64,000 bases of DNA from Geomonas sp. Red32 (GCF_023652955.1 NZ_JAKLOY010000003.1:310001-374000), one strand, 5' to 3'. Positions 10,673 to 19,409 are shown, counted from the first letter of the stretch. Notes: a model not told the origin generated them from the letters alone. Made by a program: numbers and translations.

Positions 10673-10948
10673 ATGGCTAGCGTAGCTGTACTACTGGTTG
10701 ACTATGGACCCAATAACAGCCTTCACATAGCCCGCTTCAAGGAAAGTCTCAAAAAAGCCGGCTGGAGAGAGGGTTTCTTGGAAGGAGTGTTCGAGAAAAC
10801 TTTGGATATGTCCGTCTCAAAGATTGAAACCGCAGTGCAGGAGGAAGTTGACAGTGCCGCCAACGAGGCTGTCTTCAAGAAGACCTGCTGCGAGCTCTTT
10901 GTGGCCGAAGAGGAACTGAAATTCTGTTGGGACTGGAACACTCCCTGA
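10673..10948 (+). CDS. Small hypothetical protein
   Basis: A 91-residue acidic protein that I do not recognise. GGAGG stands six bases before the ATG. It starts with a hydrophobic strand (VAVLLVDYG), continues as predicted amphipathic helix rich in Glu, Lys and Ala, and contains a CC pair and a second Cys near the end (FCWDW). Base composition is less GC-rich than its neighbours, suggesting recent arrival or weak codon selection. No signal peptide or membrane segment. It stands alone between two terminator- or promoter-bearing gaps. Confidence 0.6.
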   Translation: MASVAVLLVDYGPNNSLHIARFKESLKKAGWREGFLEGVFEKTLDMSVSKIETAVQEEVDSAANEAVFKKTCCELFVAEEELKFCWDWNTP

Positions 10949-11003
10949 GTCTGCACCAGAGGCTCAGCTCTTTTCCCCTATCTCTCAGAAATTATTAAAG
11001 AAC

Positions 11004-11033
11004 TGGACAAGTAACGCCGATATTGGTTACTAT
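11004..11033 (+). promoter_or_regulatory. Candidate promoter before small membrane ORF / GGDEF gene
   Basis: TGGACA (11004-11009), an 18-base spacer and TACTAT (11028-11033). Transcription would begin almost at the ATG of the 52-codon ORF, so the promoter may serve mainly the REC-GGDEF gene. Confidence 0.4.
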
Positions 11034-11039
11034 TCTGCT

Positions 11040-11198
11040 ATGACAAAGCTCTTTGCCACCTTTATGATCATCTTCGCATTAGCGGTGATCGTCTTCGGAA
11101 CTTGGCAGCTCTATGCAGGAAATCTTGAGGCCGCCTTTTCCTCCTTTCCTTTTCTGCTCATCCTCTACCTGTTCATCAGACCGAATCGCCGGCAGTGA
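11040..11198 (+). CDS. Possible small membrane protein (52 aa)
   Basis: A short ORF encoding two hydrophobic segments (about residues 5-20 and 33-46) that end in a basic tail RPNRRQ, the layout of a small inner-membrane protein. There is no Shine-Dalgarno sequence and the predicted transcript may start at or very near the ATG, so it would be leaderless. It lies 75 bases upstream of the REC-GGDEF gene on the same strand. Expression is uncertain. Confidence 0.4.
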   Translation: MTKLFATFMIIFALAVIVFGTWQLYAGNLEAAFSSFPFLLILYLFIRPNRRQ

Positions 11199-11273
11199 CG
11201 GCGGACGGCAATGCACCGGAGCGGTTGCCGGTGCGAAGGCAGGTCGAGCTGTGACTGGCTGTTGGAGATCCAG

Positions 11274-12197
11274 ATGTCCTGTGTCCTGGTAGTTGACGAT
11301 TCCGCAACCATCCGCGACAAGGTCGTGAATACCTTGAAGGAAGTCGGCCTCTTTGACGAGTACAAAGAAGCGCGCGACGGCCTCGAAGGGTTCAAGACCC
11401 TGATCGATTCCAAGGCCGACCTGGTCATCTGCGACGTCGACATGCCCCGTATGGACGGGTTCAAGTTCCTGCAGCTCGTCGAGTCGCGCCCCGACCTGTT
11501 GGGGATCCCGATCATCATGCTGACCGGCAAGATGGACTTCAGCTCAAAGATCCGCGGGCTGGAGCAGGGGGCCTGCGACTATCTCACCAAGCCGTTCGAT
11601 GCCGGAGAGCTGGTGGCCCGGGTCAAGGTGCAACTGAAGCTCAAGTCGCTGCAGGACGAACTGAAGAAGGCGAACGAGCTCCTCAAGCGGCTCACCAACA
11701 TAGACCACCTCACCAACCTCTTCAACCGGCGGTACCTGACCGAGGTGCTCGAGGCGGAGTTCGTCCGTGCCCGGCGCAACAAGGAGTGCCTCTCCCTCAT
11801 CATCGCCGACATCGACTTCTTCAAGAAGGTCAACGACACCTTCGGCCACCAAAACGGCGACCTCGTTCTCTCCTCGGTGGCCGCCATCATCCAGAGGCAG
11901 CTGCGCGCCTACGACATCGCCGCCCGCTACGGCGGCGAGGAGTTCGTCCTGGTGGTCCCGGGGACCAACCTGCAGGGAGGGGTGATGGTCGCCGAACGGC
12001 TCCGCCAGGCGGTTCTCGAGAACACCTTCCCGACTCCCCTCGAGCATCTCACGGTCACCATCAGCTCCGGCGTCGCCACCTTTCCTTCTCCCCTGGTGGA
12101 CAGCATCGACTCCCTCTTCCGCCAGGCCGACGAGGCCCTCTACCGGGCCAAGGAGAACGGCCGCAACCGCGTCGAGACCATGACCCTCCCCAACTGA
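11274..12197 (+). CDS. Response regulator with GGDEF output (diguanylate cyclase)
   Basis: A 307-residue protein: receiver domain (about residues 1-120; acidic pair VVDDS, phospho-acceptor in 'VICDVDMPRMDG', Lys in 'YLTKPF'), a short coiled linker, and a GGDEF domain (about 135-300). The active loop is RYGGEEF, and an RxxD inhibitory site (RAYD) lies five residues upstream, so it should make cyclic dinucleotide under feedback control. The selectivity position in 'FGHQNGD' is Asp, as in c-di-GMP synthases, not Ser as I recall for the Geobacter cGAMP-making Hypr enzymes. Start 11274 is chosen for GGAG six bases upstream. The partner kinase is not adjacent. Confidence 0.93.
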   Translation: MSCVLVVDDSATIRDKVVNTLKEVGLFDEYKEARDGLEGFKTLIDSKADLVICDVDMPRMDGFKFLQLVESRPDLLGIPIIMLTGKMDFSSKIRGLEQGACDYLTKPFDAGELVARVKVQLKLKSLQDELKKANELLKRLTNIDHLTNLFNRRYLTEVLEAEFVRARRNKECLSLIIADIDFFKKVNDTFGHQNGDLVLSSVAAIIQRQLRAYDIAARYGGEEFVLVVPGTNLQGGVMVAERLRQAVLENTFPTPLEHLTVTISSGVATFPSPLVDSIDSLFRQADEALYRAKENGRNRVETMTLPN

Positions 12198-12248
12198 TCC
12201 CTGCCGTCCCCTCTCCACTTGCCTAAATAATTCCGCCCCCTTACGCCG

Positions 12249-12284
12249 TTGCGTACCGCCTGCTCCTCGGGTATTCTGTATAAT
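12249..12284 (+). promoter_or_regulatory. Candidate promoter for etfBA
   Basis: TTGCGT (12249-12254), a 17-base spacer and TATTCT (12272-12277). A perfect TATAAT (12279-12284) lies two bases further on but is too far from that -35. The ATG of etfB is about 65 bases downstream. Confidence 0.45.
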
Positions 12285-12347
12285 GAGAACGGGCCCCAAG
12301 GCTTTCCGGCCGCAAGGGGACCGGGCACTACAGGCCCAGGAGGCGGT

Positions 12348-13124
12348 ATGAAAATTCTCGTATGCATCAAGCAGGTGCCGGATATGGAGTCCCGCTTCAA
12401 GCCGGACAGTGCCGGGACGTGGTTCTCCGAGACGGACCTTGCCTTCCGCATGAACGAGTACGACGAGTTCGCGGTGGAACAGGCGGTGCGGCTGAAGGAG
12501 CAGTTGGGTAACGGCCCGGAACTGACCGTGCTCTCGATGGGGCCGGACCGGGTGCTCGAGGCGGTCAAGAAGGCGCTCGCCATGGGGTGCGACCGGGGCG
12601 TCCAGATCCAGGATCCCGCCGCCCACCTGAAGGATCCCTGGCAGAAAGCCTCGGCTATCGCGGCCTACGCCAAAAACGAGGGGTACGACCTGGTCTTCAC
12701 CGGATTCCAATCCCAGGACCGCGGCTCGTGCCAGGTGGGGGTGATGCTGGCCGAACTGCTCGGCTTTGCCTGCGCTACCACCATCGTCGGCTTCGAATTC
12801 GCGGACGGCGCCGTCACCGTGAAGCGGGAGCTGGAGGGAGGGGTGAAGGGGGTGGTTCAGCTGAAAACCCCGGCCCTGGTAACCTGCCAGCTGGGGCTCA
12901 ACACCCCCCGCTATCCGACCCTTCCCAACATCATGAAGGCGAAGAAAAAGGAGATCCTCGTGCTGCCGGTGGGCGACCTGCTTCACGAGGAAGCCAAGGC
13001 CGTGACCACCTCGTTCCATGCCCCCGCCAAGAAAGGGGGAGGGATCGTGCTGGAAGGGGAGGTGGGCGATCAGGCGGACAGGCTGATCCAGATACTGAAG
13101 GAAAAGACCGGCGTGCTGCGCTAG
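12348..13124 (+). CDS. etfB: Electron transfer flavoprotein beta subunit
   Basis: A 258-residue protein with the EtfB N-terminus 'MKILVCIKQVPD' and the family signature region 'VKRELEGGVKGVVQLKTPALVT' followed by 'LNTPRYPTLPNIMKAKKK'. It forms a heterodimer with EtfA, binds AMP or FAD and passes electrons from acyl-CoA or related dehydrogenases to a quinone oxidoreductase. AGGAGG stands four bases before the ATG. etfA follows 21 bases after the stop, so the two form an operon. No dehydrogenase partner is adjacent, so the donor is unknown. Confidence 0.96.
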   Translation: MKILVCIKQVPDMESRFKPDSAGTWFSETDLAFRMNEYDEFAVEQAVRLKEQLGNGPELTVLSMGPDRVLEAVKKALAMGCDRGVQIQDPAAHLKDPWQKASAIAAYAKNEGYDLVFTGFQSQDRGSCQVGVMLAELLGFACATTIVGFEFADGAVTVKRELEGGVKGVVQLKTPALVTCQLGLNTPRYPTLPNIMKAKKKEILVLPVGDLLHEEAKAVTTSFHAPAKKGGGIVLEGEVGDQADRLIQILKEKTGVLR

Positions 13125-13145
13125 GCACCGGCCCGGGGGGACTTC

Positions 13146-14057
13146 ATGAAAGCGTTGCTGATAGGTGAAAGCAGGGACGGCTCGTTCCTCGAGTATGGAT
13201 ACGAATTGGTGGGATTTGCCGAGCGGATCGGGGCGGAAACGGCGATGGTAATGGTGGGGCAGGAGAAAAGCCTCCCCGGCTACGGCGGGAAACTGTACCT
13301 CGCCGACGCCGCAACCTACGGCGAGTACAATCCCGACCTGCACAAGAAGCTGATCCTGGCGGCGGTGGAGCGGGAAAAGCCCGACCTCGTCGTCTTCTCG
13401 CACTCCTCCTACGGGTGGGATCTCGCCCCGCGGGTGGCCGCCGGCCTTAAGGCGGCGCAGCTCTCGGAGGTGATCGGCACCACGGGAGACGGCTACGAGC
13501 TTCCCTCCTGCAGCCAGAAGATGCGCCGCAGCGTCAAACCCGCCACCCCGGTCGTGGTGCTGACCCTTCAGTTGGGCGCCTTCCCGGCGGTGACCGGGGG
13601 AGGAACGCCACAGGTCGAGCGGGTGGAAACGGAAGGGAGCGGCAAGGTCATCTTCGTCCGTTACGAGGCTGCCGAGGCCAAAGGGATCGATTTAGCCAAG
13701 GCGGAGGTGATCGTCAGCGCCGGCCGCGGCATCGGCAAGGCGGACAACGTGCCGGTGATCGCCGCGCTGGCCAAGGCGCTGGGGGGGCAGCTCGGTGCCA
13801 GCCGTCCGGTGGTCGACAGCGGGTGGGTGGAGCACAGCCACCAGGTCGGCACCACCGGCCAGACGGTGAGCCCGAAGCTGTACGTCGCCTGCGGGATCAG
13901 CGGCGCGATCCAGCACCTGGCCGGGATGAAGAAGTCCGGTTTCATCGTGGCCATCAACAAGGACAAGGATGCCCCCATCGGCGAGGTGGCCGACGTCTTG
14001 GTGGTGGCGGACGTCATGCAGTTCGTTCCGGCGCTCACGGCGAAGCTCGCGAAGTAA
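13146..14057 (+). CDS. etfA: Electron transfer flavoprotein alpha subunit
   Basis: A 303-residue EtfA without an extra ferredoxin domain. The C-terminal FAD-binding domain (about residues 180-303) shows the standard motifs 'SAGRGIG', 'GASRPVVDSGW', 'QVGTTGQTVSPKLYVACGIS' and 'INKDKDAPI'. It holds the redox-active FAD of the EtfAB dimer. Co-transcribed with etfB. A long GC hairpin follows before the L,D-transpeptidase gene. Confidence 0.96.
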   Translation: MKALLIGESRDGSFLEYGYELVGFAERIGAETAMVMVGQEKSLPGYGGKLYLADAATYGEYNPDLHKKLILAAVEREKPDLVVFSHSSYGWDLAPRVAAGLKAAQLSEVIGTTGDGYELPSCSQKMRRSVKPATPVVVLTLQLGAFPAVTGGGTPQVERVETEGSGKVIFVRYEAAEAKGIDLAKAEVIVSAGRGIGKADNVPVIAALAKALGGQLGASRPVVDSGWVEHSHQVGTTGQTVSPKLYVACGISGAIQHLAGMKKSGFIVAINKDKDAPIGEVADVLVVADVMQFVPALTAKLAK

Positions 14058-14064
14058 GCCTTCC

Positions 14065-14100
14065 CTCACCCCCCGCCCCCTTGCCGGGGCGAGGGGTGAG
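14065..14100. repeat. Long GC-rich palindrome after etfA
   Basis: A 15-bp stem with one mismatch (14065-14079 with 14086-14100) and a six-base loop, with no T-run. It sits just before the ribosome site of the next gene and resembles the other C-run/G-run hairpins of this window, so it may be a dispersed palindromic repeat that also acts as an attenuator. Confidence 0.5.
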
Positions 14101-14113
14101 AAGGAGTACTACC

Positions 14114-14677
14114 ATGTGCTGGCGATGGCTTTTGCTGGCAGTCCTCATCATCTTCCTTCCGGTCCTTCCCGAACCGCTCGCCCAACCCGTCCCCGCAGAA
14201 GATCAAGCCGTACCGAGCCCCCGGCAGTCGTACTACATCGAGATCAGCATCAGCGGAAACTGGCTGAAACTCTATGAGAAAACCCCGGATGGCGAACTGG
14301 ATCTGGTGGCGCAGTACCCGGTCGGGACCGCGGTCCGCGGCCTCGCGACCTATCCCACCGGGCTCGGCAAAATTACCGGCATCTATTTCGATCCGTGGTG
14401 GCATCCGACCCCGTACTCCCGGCAGGTTTTCCGGGGGAGAGGAATCATCCTCCCTTCCGCCGTGCCGCCGGGGGACCCCCTGAACTACATGGGGCCGTTC
14501 AAGATCGCGCTCTCCCACCGCACCTGGAAAGGGGCCATCTACCGGATCCACGGCAACAACAACCCCAAACGGGTCGGCCGGCGGGTGACCGGCGGCTGCT
14601 TCGTGATGAACAACGACCAGGGGCTTGCGCTCGCGCACCGGATCAAGGTGGGGACCGAGGTGAACATACTGCCCTAG
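14114..14677 (+). CDS. L,D-transpeptidase (YkuD domain), exported
   Basis: A 187-residue protein with an N-terminal signal segment (WLLLAVLIIFLPVLPEPLA) and one YkuD domain. The catalytic motif is present: His in 'IYRIHGNNN', then 'VTGGCFVMNN' with the nucleophilic Cys. The usual S/T-H-G-C reads T-G-G-C here, a modest deviation. YkuD enzymes cross-link peptidoglycan 3-3 or attach proteins to it in the periplasm. AAGGAG lies seven bases before the ATG at 14114. No LysM or other wall-binding domain. A strong terminator follows. Confidence 0.87.
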   Translation: MCWRWLLLAVLIIFLPVLPEPLAQPVPAEDQAVPSPRQSYYIEISISGNWLKLYEKTPDGELDLVAQYPVGTAVRGLATYPTGLGKITGIYFDPWWHPTPYSRQVFRGRGIILPSAVPPGDPLNYMGPFKIALSHRTWKGAIYRIHGNNNPKRVGRRVTGGCFVMNNDQGLALAHRIKVGTEVNILP

Positions 14678-14708
14678 GCGGGAGTGGATGATGGGAAAGA
14701 GATAAAGG

Positions 14709-14745
14709 AAAGGGACTGGCTCCGTGAGGTGCCAGTCCCTTTTTT
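14709..14745. terminator. Bidirectional intrinsic terminator between L,D-transpeptidase and cysN
   Basis: Perfect 12-bp stem AAAGGGACTGGC/GCCAGTCCCTTT (14709-14720 with 14731-14742) followed by T residues, with A residues on the other side so it works for both convergent genes. A partial copy of its right arm (AGTCCCTTTTTA) follows at 14751-14762. Confidence 0.92.
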
Positions 14746-14773
14746 ACGTCAGTCCCTTTTTAACGTTGAGGAA

Positions 14774-16444
14774 TCAGATCCCCGTTCCGTCGTCGCCGTA
14801 GCCTCTGGGCGGTTCGGTGCCCCTTTTGAAAACCAGCACGCCGATCCCTTCGGCAGTACGGTCGAACTCGAAGGCCCAGTGGTTCTCGTAGGCCACCAGT
14901 GCCACGGCATTCAGCTGCACAAGCTCCCTCAAGCGGAACAGCAACCGGTTCCCCTTCTCCAGGTACTCGATGAGCCGGGGCGAGACGTCCAGGCCGAAGG
15001 CCCCCCATTCCTTGGTCAGATCGACCGCATTCAGGTTGGTTGCCGTCAGCCCGCCCAGGCTGATGCGCCGGACCGGCTGGCTCTCGGCCCCGGTGGTGGA
15101 GGTCTCCACCTCGGCCAGCCCGCACGGGCAGTGATCGATCGGGGCGGCCTCGATGACCATCCCGGCCGCCACCGTCGCGTTGGTGAAGCGGTCGATGAGG
15201 ATGAAGCTCCCGGTGTCGCGGTTGTCGCGGTAGGGATCGAACGGTACCGGGCGGTCGAGCTCCAGCCGCACCAGGCCGATCTCGTTCAGCTTCAGGTTGG
15301 CAACCTGCTTCTGATCGAGTGTGTTCACATCGACCGCGTAGTGGACGGCGGTGACGCGTCCGGGAGTGACGCCGGTGGCGGTCTTCACGAGGTAGAGCTG
15401 GCCCGGTTGCAGGGGCTCGTCGTGGAGCCAGACCAGCTGCGCCTCCGGATGCCTGGTGTACAGCGGCGGCGCTTCTTCGGTGGTCAGCATGTCGCCGCGG
15501 CTGATGTCGATCTCGTCCGCCAGGGTGAGGGTGATCGCCTGGCCCGCCACCGCCTCTTCGAGGTCGCCGTTCATGGTGACGATCCTCGAGACCTTGCTGA
15601 TGAGCCCCGAGGAGGCCACCCGCACCTCGTCGCCCGGCCGGACGGTACCGGCGGCCACGGTCCCGCAGAATCCCCGGAAGTCCAGGTTGGGGCGGTTAAC
15701 CAACTGGACGGGAAGACGGAACGGCTGCCGGTCCCGGTCGTCCTCCAGCTGCACGGTCTCCAGGTAATGCATCAGGGTGGGGCCGTCGTACCACGGGGTA
15801 TGGGCGCTCCGCTCGATGATGTTGTCGCCGTTGAGGGCCGAGATCGGCAGCGCGGTGATCGACGAGAAGCCGAGCGGCTTGGCGAACTCCCGGTAATCCT
15901 CCACGATCTCGGCATACTTGCCCGCGTCGTAACCGATCAGGTCCATCTTGTTGATGGCCAGCACGATGTGACGGATCCCGACCAGGGAGACCAGGAAGCT
16001 GTGACGCCGGGTCTGGGTGAGGAGCCCCTTGCGGGCGTCCACGAGGATGACCGCCACCTTGGCGGTCGAGGCTCCGGTGACCATGTTGCGGGTGTACTGC
16101 TCGTGCCCCGGGGTGTCGGCCACGATGAACTTCCTGCGGTCGGTGGAGAAGAAGCGGTAGGCGACGTCGATGGTGATCCCCTGTTCGCGCTCCGCCTGGA
16201 GCCCGTCCAGAAGGAGGGCGTAGTCGATCGCGCCCCCCTGGGTGCCGACCTTCTTGCTGTCCGCTTCCAGTGCCGCCAACTGGTCCTCGAACACCATCTT
16301 CGAGTCCCACAAAAGCCTGCCGATCAGGGTGCTTTTGCCGTCGTCCACGCTGCCGCAGGTAATGAAGCGCAAGAGCGACTTCTCTTCCTGGCTTTTGAGA
16401 TAGGCAAGGATATCTTTCCCGATAAGTTCCGATTGATGTGCCAT
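14774..16444 (-). CDS. cysN: Sulfate adenylyltransferase large subunit, with extra C-terminal domain
   Basis: A 556-residue protein. Residues 1 to about 440 are CysN, an EF-Tu-like GTPase that drives ATP + sulfate to APS with CysD: Walker A 'GSVDDGKST' (31-39), '[12 protein letters not shown]' and 'NKMD' are clear. E. coli CysN is about 475 residues, so roughly 100 extra residues follow, starting near '[12 protein letters not shown]'. They lack an APS-kinase P-loop and I do not recognise them. The ATG overlaps the cysD stop by one base (TAATG), giving coupled translation. Assimilatory, cytosolic. The absence of CysC fits the APS-reductase type of CysH encoded upstream. Confidence 0.93.
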   Translation of the reverse strand: MAHQSELIGKDILAYLKSQEEKSLLRFITCGSVDDGKSTLIGRLLWDSKMVFEDQLAALEADSKKVGTQGGAIDYALLLDGLQAEREQGITIDVAYRFFSTDRRKFIVADTPGHEQYTRNMVTGASTAKVAVILVDARKGLLTQTRRHSFLVSLVGIRHIVLAINKMDLIGYDAGKYAEIVEDYREFAKPLGFSSITALPISALNGDNIIERSAHTPWYDGPTLMHYLETVQLEDDRDRQPFRLPVQLVNRPNLDFRGFCGTVAAGTVRPGDEVRVASSGLISKVSRIVTMNGDLEEAVAGQAITLTLADEIDISRGDMLTTEEAPPLYTRHPEAQLVWLHDEPLQPGQLYLVKTATGVTPGRVTAVHYAVDVNTLDQKQVANLKLNEIGLVRLELDRPVPFDPYRDNRDTGSFILIDRFTNATVAAGMVIEAAPIDHCPCGLAEVETSTTGAESQPVRRISLGGLTATNLNAVDLTKEWGAFGLDVSPRLIEYLEKGNRLLFRLRELVQLNAVALVAYENHWAFEFDRTAEGIGVLVFKRGTEPPRGYGDDGTGI

Positions 16445-17349
16445 TAGAAGTACCCTTCCTGTTTCTTCTTCTCCATCGATCCCGCCTGGTCGTGGTCGAT
16501 CAGGCGCCCCTGGCGCTCTGATGTCCTGGTGAGGAGCATCTCCTGGATGATGTCCGGCAAGGTGTCCGCCTCGGACTCGACTGCCCCGGTCAGGGGATAG
16601 CACCCCAGCGTGCGGAAGCGGACCGACTTGTGCTCGATCTTCTCCCCCGGCTTCAGTTCCAGCCGGTCGTCATCCACCATGATCAGCATGCCGTCGCGCT
16701 CCACCACCGGCCGCACCTTCGAATAGTAGAGGGGGACGATGGGGATACTCTCCAGGTGTATGTACTGCCAGATGTCGAGCTCGGTCCAGTTGGAGAGCGG
16801 GAAGACCCGGATGCTTTCCCCCGGCTTGATGCGGGTGTTGTACAGGCTCCAGAGTTCCGGGCGCTGGTTCTTCGGGTCCCAGCGGTGGTTGGCGCTCCGG
16901 AAGGAGAAGATCCTCTCCTTGGCCCGGGACTTCTCCTCGTCGCGGCGCGCCCCGCCGAAGGCCGCGTCGAACTTGTACTTGTCGAGCGCCTGCTTGAGAC
17001 CCTCGGTTTTCATGATGTCGGTGTAGAGTGCAGAGCCGTGGGTGAACGGGGAGACCTTCTTCTTCACCCCCTCCTCGTTGATGTGGACGAGGAGCTCCAT
17101 CCCCGATTCCTTGGCCATCCGGTCCCGGAAGGCGATCATCTCGCGGAACTTCCAGGTGGTGTCGACGTGCAGAAGCGGAAAGGGGGGCGGGGCAGGGTAG
17201 AAGGCCTTGCGGGCCAGGTGCAGCATGACCGCCGAGTCTTTCCCGATCGAGTAGAGCATGACCGGGTTTTCGAACTCGGCCACCACCTCGCGGATGATGT
17301 GGATACTCTCGGCTTCCAGCTGCTGAAGATGCGTCAGATTGCTTTTCAT
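16444..17349 (-). CDS. cysD: Sulfate adenylyltransferase small subunit
   Basis: A 301-residue protein, nearly identical in length to E. coli CysD (302). '[19 protein letters not shown]' is the PP-loop ATP site, '[12 protein letters not shown]' and '[15 protein letters not shown]' are family hallmarks. It catalyses adenylation of sulfate together with the CysN GTPase. The start at 17349 matches the family N-terminus ([12 protein letters not shown]); no strong ribosome site is visible there. It lies 83 bases after cysH and overlaps cysN. Confidence 0.96.
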   Translation of the reverse strand: MKSNLTHLQQLEAESIHIIREVVAEFENPVMLYSIGKDSAVMLHLARKAFYPAPPPFPLLHVDTTWKFREMIAFRDRMAKESGMELLVHINEEGVKKKVSPFTHGSALYTDIMKTEGLKQALDKYKFDAAFGGARRDEEKSRAKERIFSFRSANHRWDPKNQRPELWSLYNTRIKPGESIRVFPLSNWTELDIWQYIHLESIPIVPLYYSKVRPVVERDGMLIMVDDDRLELKPGEKIEHKSVRFRTLGCYPLTGAVESEADTLPDIIQEMLLTRTSERQGRLIDHDQAGSMEKKKQEGYF

Positions 17350-17432
17350 TTTTGCGTTCTCGTCTTTTGAAGTTGATTGCTGAAAGGGAGGTGAGGGGGA
17401 GGCCGGTTGGGAGCGGTCAGTGCCGGTATCGG

Positions 17433-18134
17433 CTAGCGGTGCAGACCGCACTCCTTGTGCTCCGGATTCTCCCACCACCAGCGTCCCGCCCTCGGGTGTT
17501 CTCCTTCGGCGATGGCCCGGGTACAGGGAGCGCAGCCGATGGAGGGATAGCCCTGGGCATGGAGTTTGTTGACCGGGAGCCGGTTCTTTTTGGCGTACTC
17601 CCACACCTCGGTTTCGGTCCAGTTGGCGAGCGGATTGACTTTGACGATGCCCCCATGCAGGAGATCGGTCTCGATGGCCGGTAGCTCGGTCCGGGTGGTG
17701 CTCTGCTCCCGGCGCATCCCGGTCACCCATCCCTTGAGCCCGGCCAGGGCGCGCCCGAGCGGCTCGACCTTCCGGATCCGGCAGCATTCGTGGCGGTTTT
17801 CCAGGGATTCACGGAAAGAGTAGGGGCCCTTGGCTTTCAGCAGCGCCTCCACGTCGTCATGGCGCGGGAAGAACCAGTCGATGCCGATGCCGTAGCGTCC
17901 CGTGATCCCTTCGGCCACCAGGTAGGTCTCCTCGTTGAGCCGACCGGTGTCGAGGGCGAAGATGCCGATGGGGAGTTTGTGCTGGTGGATCTGATCGATG
18001 ATCACCAGGTCTTCCACCGAGAACGAGCAGGCGAGCTGGATGGGGCCGTTGGCGGCCTCGATCCCTTGTTCGAGGATCTCTTTCACGCTCCTTTGATCGG
18101 GAAGCTGCGGGGTGGCAACTGCTGCGGTGCTCAT
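17433..18134 (-). CDS. cysH: Phosphoadenylyl/adenylyl-sulfate reductase, APS type
   Basis: A 233-residue PP-loop protein ('[14 protein letters not shown]', '[13 protein letters not shown]'). It carries the [4Fe-4S] cysteines that mark APS reductases: the 'ECCRIRK' pair and, near the C-terminus, 'GCAPC', followed by the catalytic Cys in 'KECGLH'. It should reduce APS to sulfite with thioredoxin, consistent with no APS kinase in the operon. GGAGGG stands seven bases before the ATG at 18134. It is the first gene of cysH-cysD-cysN; sulfite reductase is not in this window. A strong promoter with an inverted repeat at the transcription start lies upstream. Confidence 0.93.
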   Translation of the reverse strand: MSTAAVATPQLPDQRSVKEILEQGIEAANGPIQLACSFSVEDLVIIDQIHQHKLPIGIFALDTGRLNEETYLVAEGITGRYGIGIDWFFPRHDDVEALLKAKGPYSFRESLENRHECCRIRKVEPLGRALAGLKGWVTGMRREQSTTRTELPAIETDLLHGGIVKVNPLANWTETEVWEYAKKNRLPVNKLHAQGYPSIGCAPCTRAIAEGEHPRAGRWWWENPEHKECGLHR

Positions 18135-18208
18135 GTGAATCCCTCCGGAAGGTGGGGCGCCGTCATCGGCGCGGGAATTGAAATCGATGCAGATTCTGTA
18201 CTGCAAAG

Positions 18209-18222
18209 GTCAGCTATCTGAC
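18209..18222. promoter_or_regulatory. Inverted repeat at the cysH transcription start
   Basis: Perfect GTCAG-CTAT-CTGAC immediately downstream of the -10 of the cys promoter, covering about +2 to +15 of the predicted transcript. Its position suits a repressor site (sulfur-status regulator) or a short 5' UTR hairpin. Confidence 0.45.
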
Positions 18223-18230
18223 GTGATCGG

Positions 18231-18259
18231 ACTTTACGAAAATAAAGTTAAACTGTCAA
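18231..18259 (-). promoter_or_regulatory. Sigma-70 promoter for cysHDN
   Basis: On the minus strand: a perfect TTGACA (18254-18259), a 17-base spacer and TAAAGT (18231-18236). It lies about 100 bases upstream of the cysH start codon. Confidence 0.8.
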
Positions 18260-18484
18260 GAAATAAAATTACATACCCGAGCCAGCGTTGCGACAATGAT
18301 TAAAATCCCCGTCCGGCATAGAATTTTTGACCTTAGCGCGCTGCCCGCTATTCCTCCGCACGCCGCGCGGGCCCAGGGTGCCGGCCTTCCGGCTATGGGT
18401 ATGGTGAGTGCTGCCTGGATAAATGAATGGTGGAGCAGGCGGGCCGGCGATAAGGGCGTTATCCGGGAAGCCTGCCACGCGGTT

Positions 18485-18517
18485 CCCCCCTTTGCGAAGG
18501 GGGGACAGGGGGGATTT
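18485..18517 (-). repeat. Dispersed palindromic repeat, copy 1
   Basis: The reverse complement of this 33-base stretch is identical to 57173-57205. It is a nested palindrome (six C, TTCGCAAA, six G, with an added C6-TGT arm). This kind of sequence is, from memory, scattered through many GC-rich genomes. Confidence 0.85.
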
Positions 18518-18550
18518 GCCTTATTCTGGACGGCTGATGGAGGTGGAAAC

Positions 18551-18590
18551 TTCCCCCACCCCCTGGCCCCCTCCCTCAGGGGGAGGGGGG
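18551..18590. repeat. C-run/G-run hairpin repeat, copy 1
   Basis: TTCCCCCACCCCC-type left arm with CTCCCTC and a G-run right arm. It closely matches 49500-49543, pointing to a second dispersed repeat family. Confidence 0.6.
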
Positions 18591-18656
18591 ACCGGATCTG
18601 TCCGGATCTCGTTGCCGGAAGAGGGGAGGGGGAGAAGAAAGAATGGGAGGGGAATC

Positions 18657-19409
18657 TTAGAGGTGGATGCCGCCGGAGAACTCGATGCGCTGGCCGTTGA
18701 GCCAGCGGCAGTCGTCGGAGAGGATGGCAGCCACGGCGCCGCCGATGTCGTCGGGAAGGCCGACCCGCCCGAGCGACGTCTGGGAGGCGATGGTGGCGTT
18801 GACCTCGGGATTGTCCCGGACGGTGCCGCCGCCGAAGTCGGTCGCGATGGCGCCGGGGGCCAGCACGTTGACGGCAATCTTGCGGGGGGCGAGCTCGAGC
18901 GCCAGGTAGCGGGTGAGCACCTCCACCCCTCCCTTCATCGACGCGTAGGCCGAGTAGCCGGGGAGCGAGAAGCGGGCGAGCCCCGAGGAGATGTTGAGGA
19001 TCCGGCCGCCGTCGTTCATGAGCGGAAGGAGCCGCTGGGTCAGGAAGAAGGTCCCCTTGAAATGGATGTTCATCAGGCGGTCGAACTGCTCTTCGGTGAC
19101 GTCGGTGAAGGGGGTCCAGGTGCCGATCCCCGCGTTGTTCACCAGGTAGTCGAAGCGCTCAAGCTGCCAGGTGTCGGTGAGGGCCTTCCTGACCCCGTCG
19201 CCGAAAGCGGCAAAGGTGCTCGAATCGGAAACGTCGAGTTGCAGCGCCACTGCCTTGCGGCCCGCCCTCTCGATCTGGGCGACCGTGTCGTCTGCCTCGG
19301 CGCGGTTGGTGTGGTAGGTAAGGATGATGTCATGCCCCTTGGCGGCCAAGTGAACGCACATGCTCTTGCCGAGCCCGCGGCTGCCGCCGGTTACCAGCGC
19401 GATAGTCAT
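18657..19409 (-). CDS. Short-chain dehydrogenase/reductase
   Basis: A 250-residue classical SDR: cofactor motif 'VTGGSRGLGKSM' (about residues 6-17), 'LVNNAG', active Ser in 'ILNISSG' and catalytic 'YSAYASMK' (Tyr-x3-Lys). Downstream of the motif a typical 'APGAIATDF' follows. NAD(P)H-dependent oxidoreductase, cytosolic; the substrate is unknown (FabG-like or sugar-type family members have the same fold). AAGGAG lies upstream of the ATG at 19409; the longer frame lacks a ribosome site. It lies after ligA on the same strand but 64 bases separate them. Confidence 0.92.
   Translation of the reverse strand: MTIALVTGGSRGLGKSMCVHLAAKGHDIILTYHTNRAEADDTVAQIERAGRKAVALQLDVSDSSTFAAFGDGVRKALTDTWQLERFDYLVNNAGIGTWTPFTDVTEEQFDRLMNIHFKGTFFLTQRLLPLMNDGGRILNISSGLARFSLPGYSAYASMKGGVEVLTRYLALELAPRKIAVNVLAPGAIATDFGGGTVRDNPEVNATIASQTSLGRVGLPDDIGGAVAAILSDDCRWLNGQRIEFSGGIHL

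Larger units (their letters stand above)
18260..18656. other. Gene-free region with dispersed palindromic repeats
   Basis: About 400 bases between the cys promoter and the end of the SDR gene. It contains an inverted copy of the repeat found at 57173-57206 and a C-run/G-run hairpin (18551-18590). No coding sequence is convincing. Confidence 0.6.

Noticed and set aside
11274-12197. GGDEF protein as the cGAMP synthase feeding the riboswitch
   Set aside because: The selectivity residue is Asp as in c-di-GMP enzymes; the Hypr-type Ser is absent.
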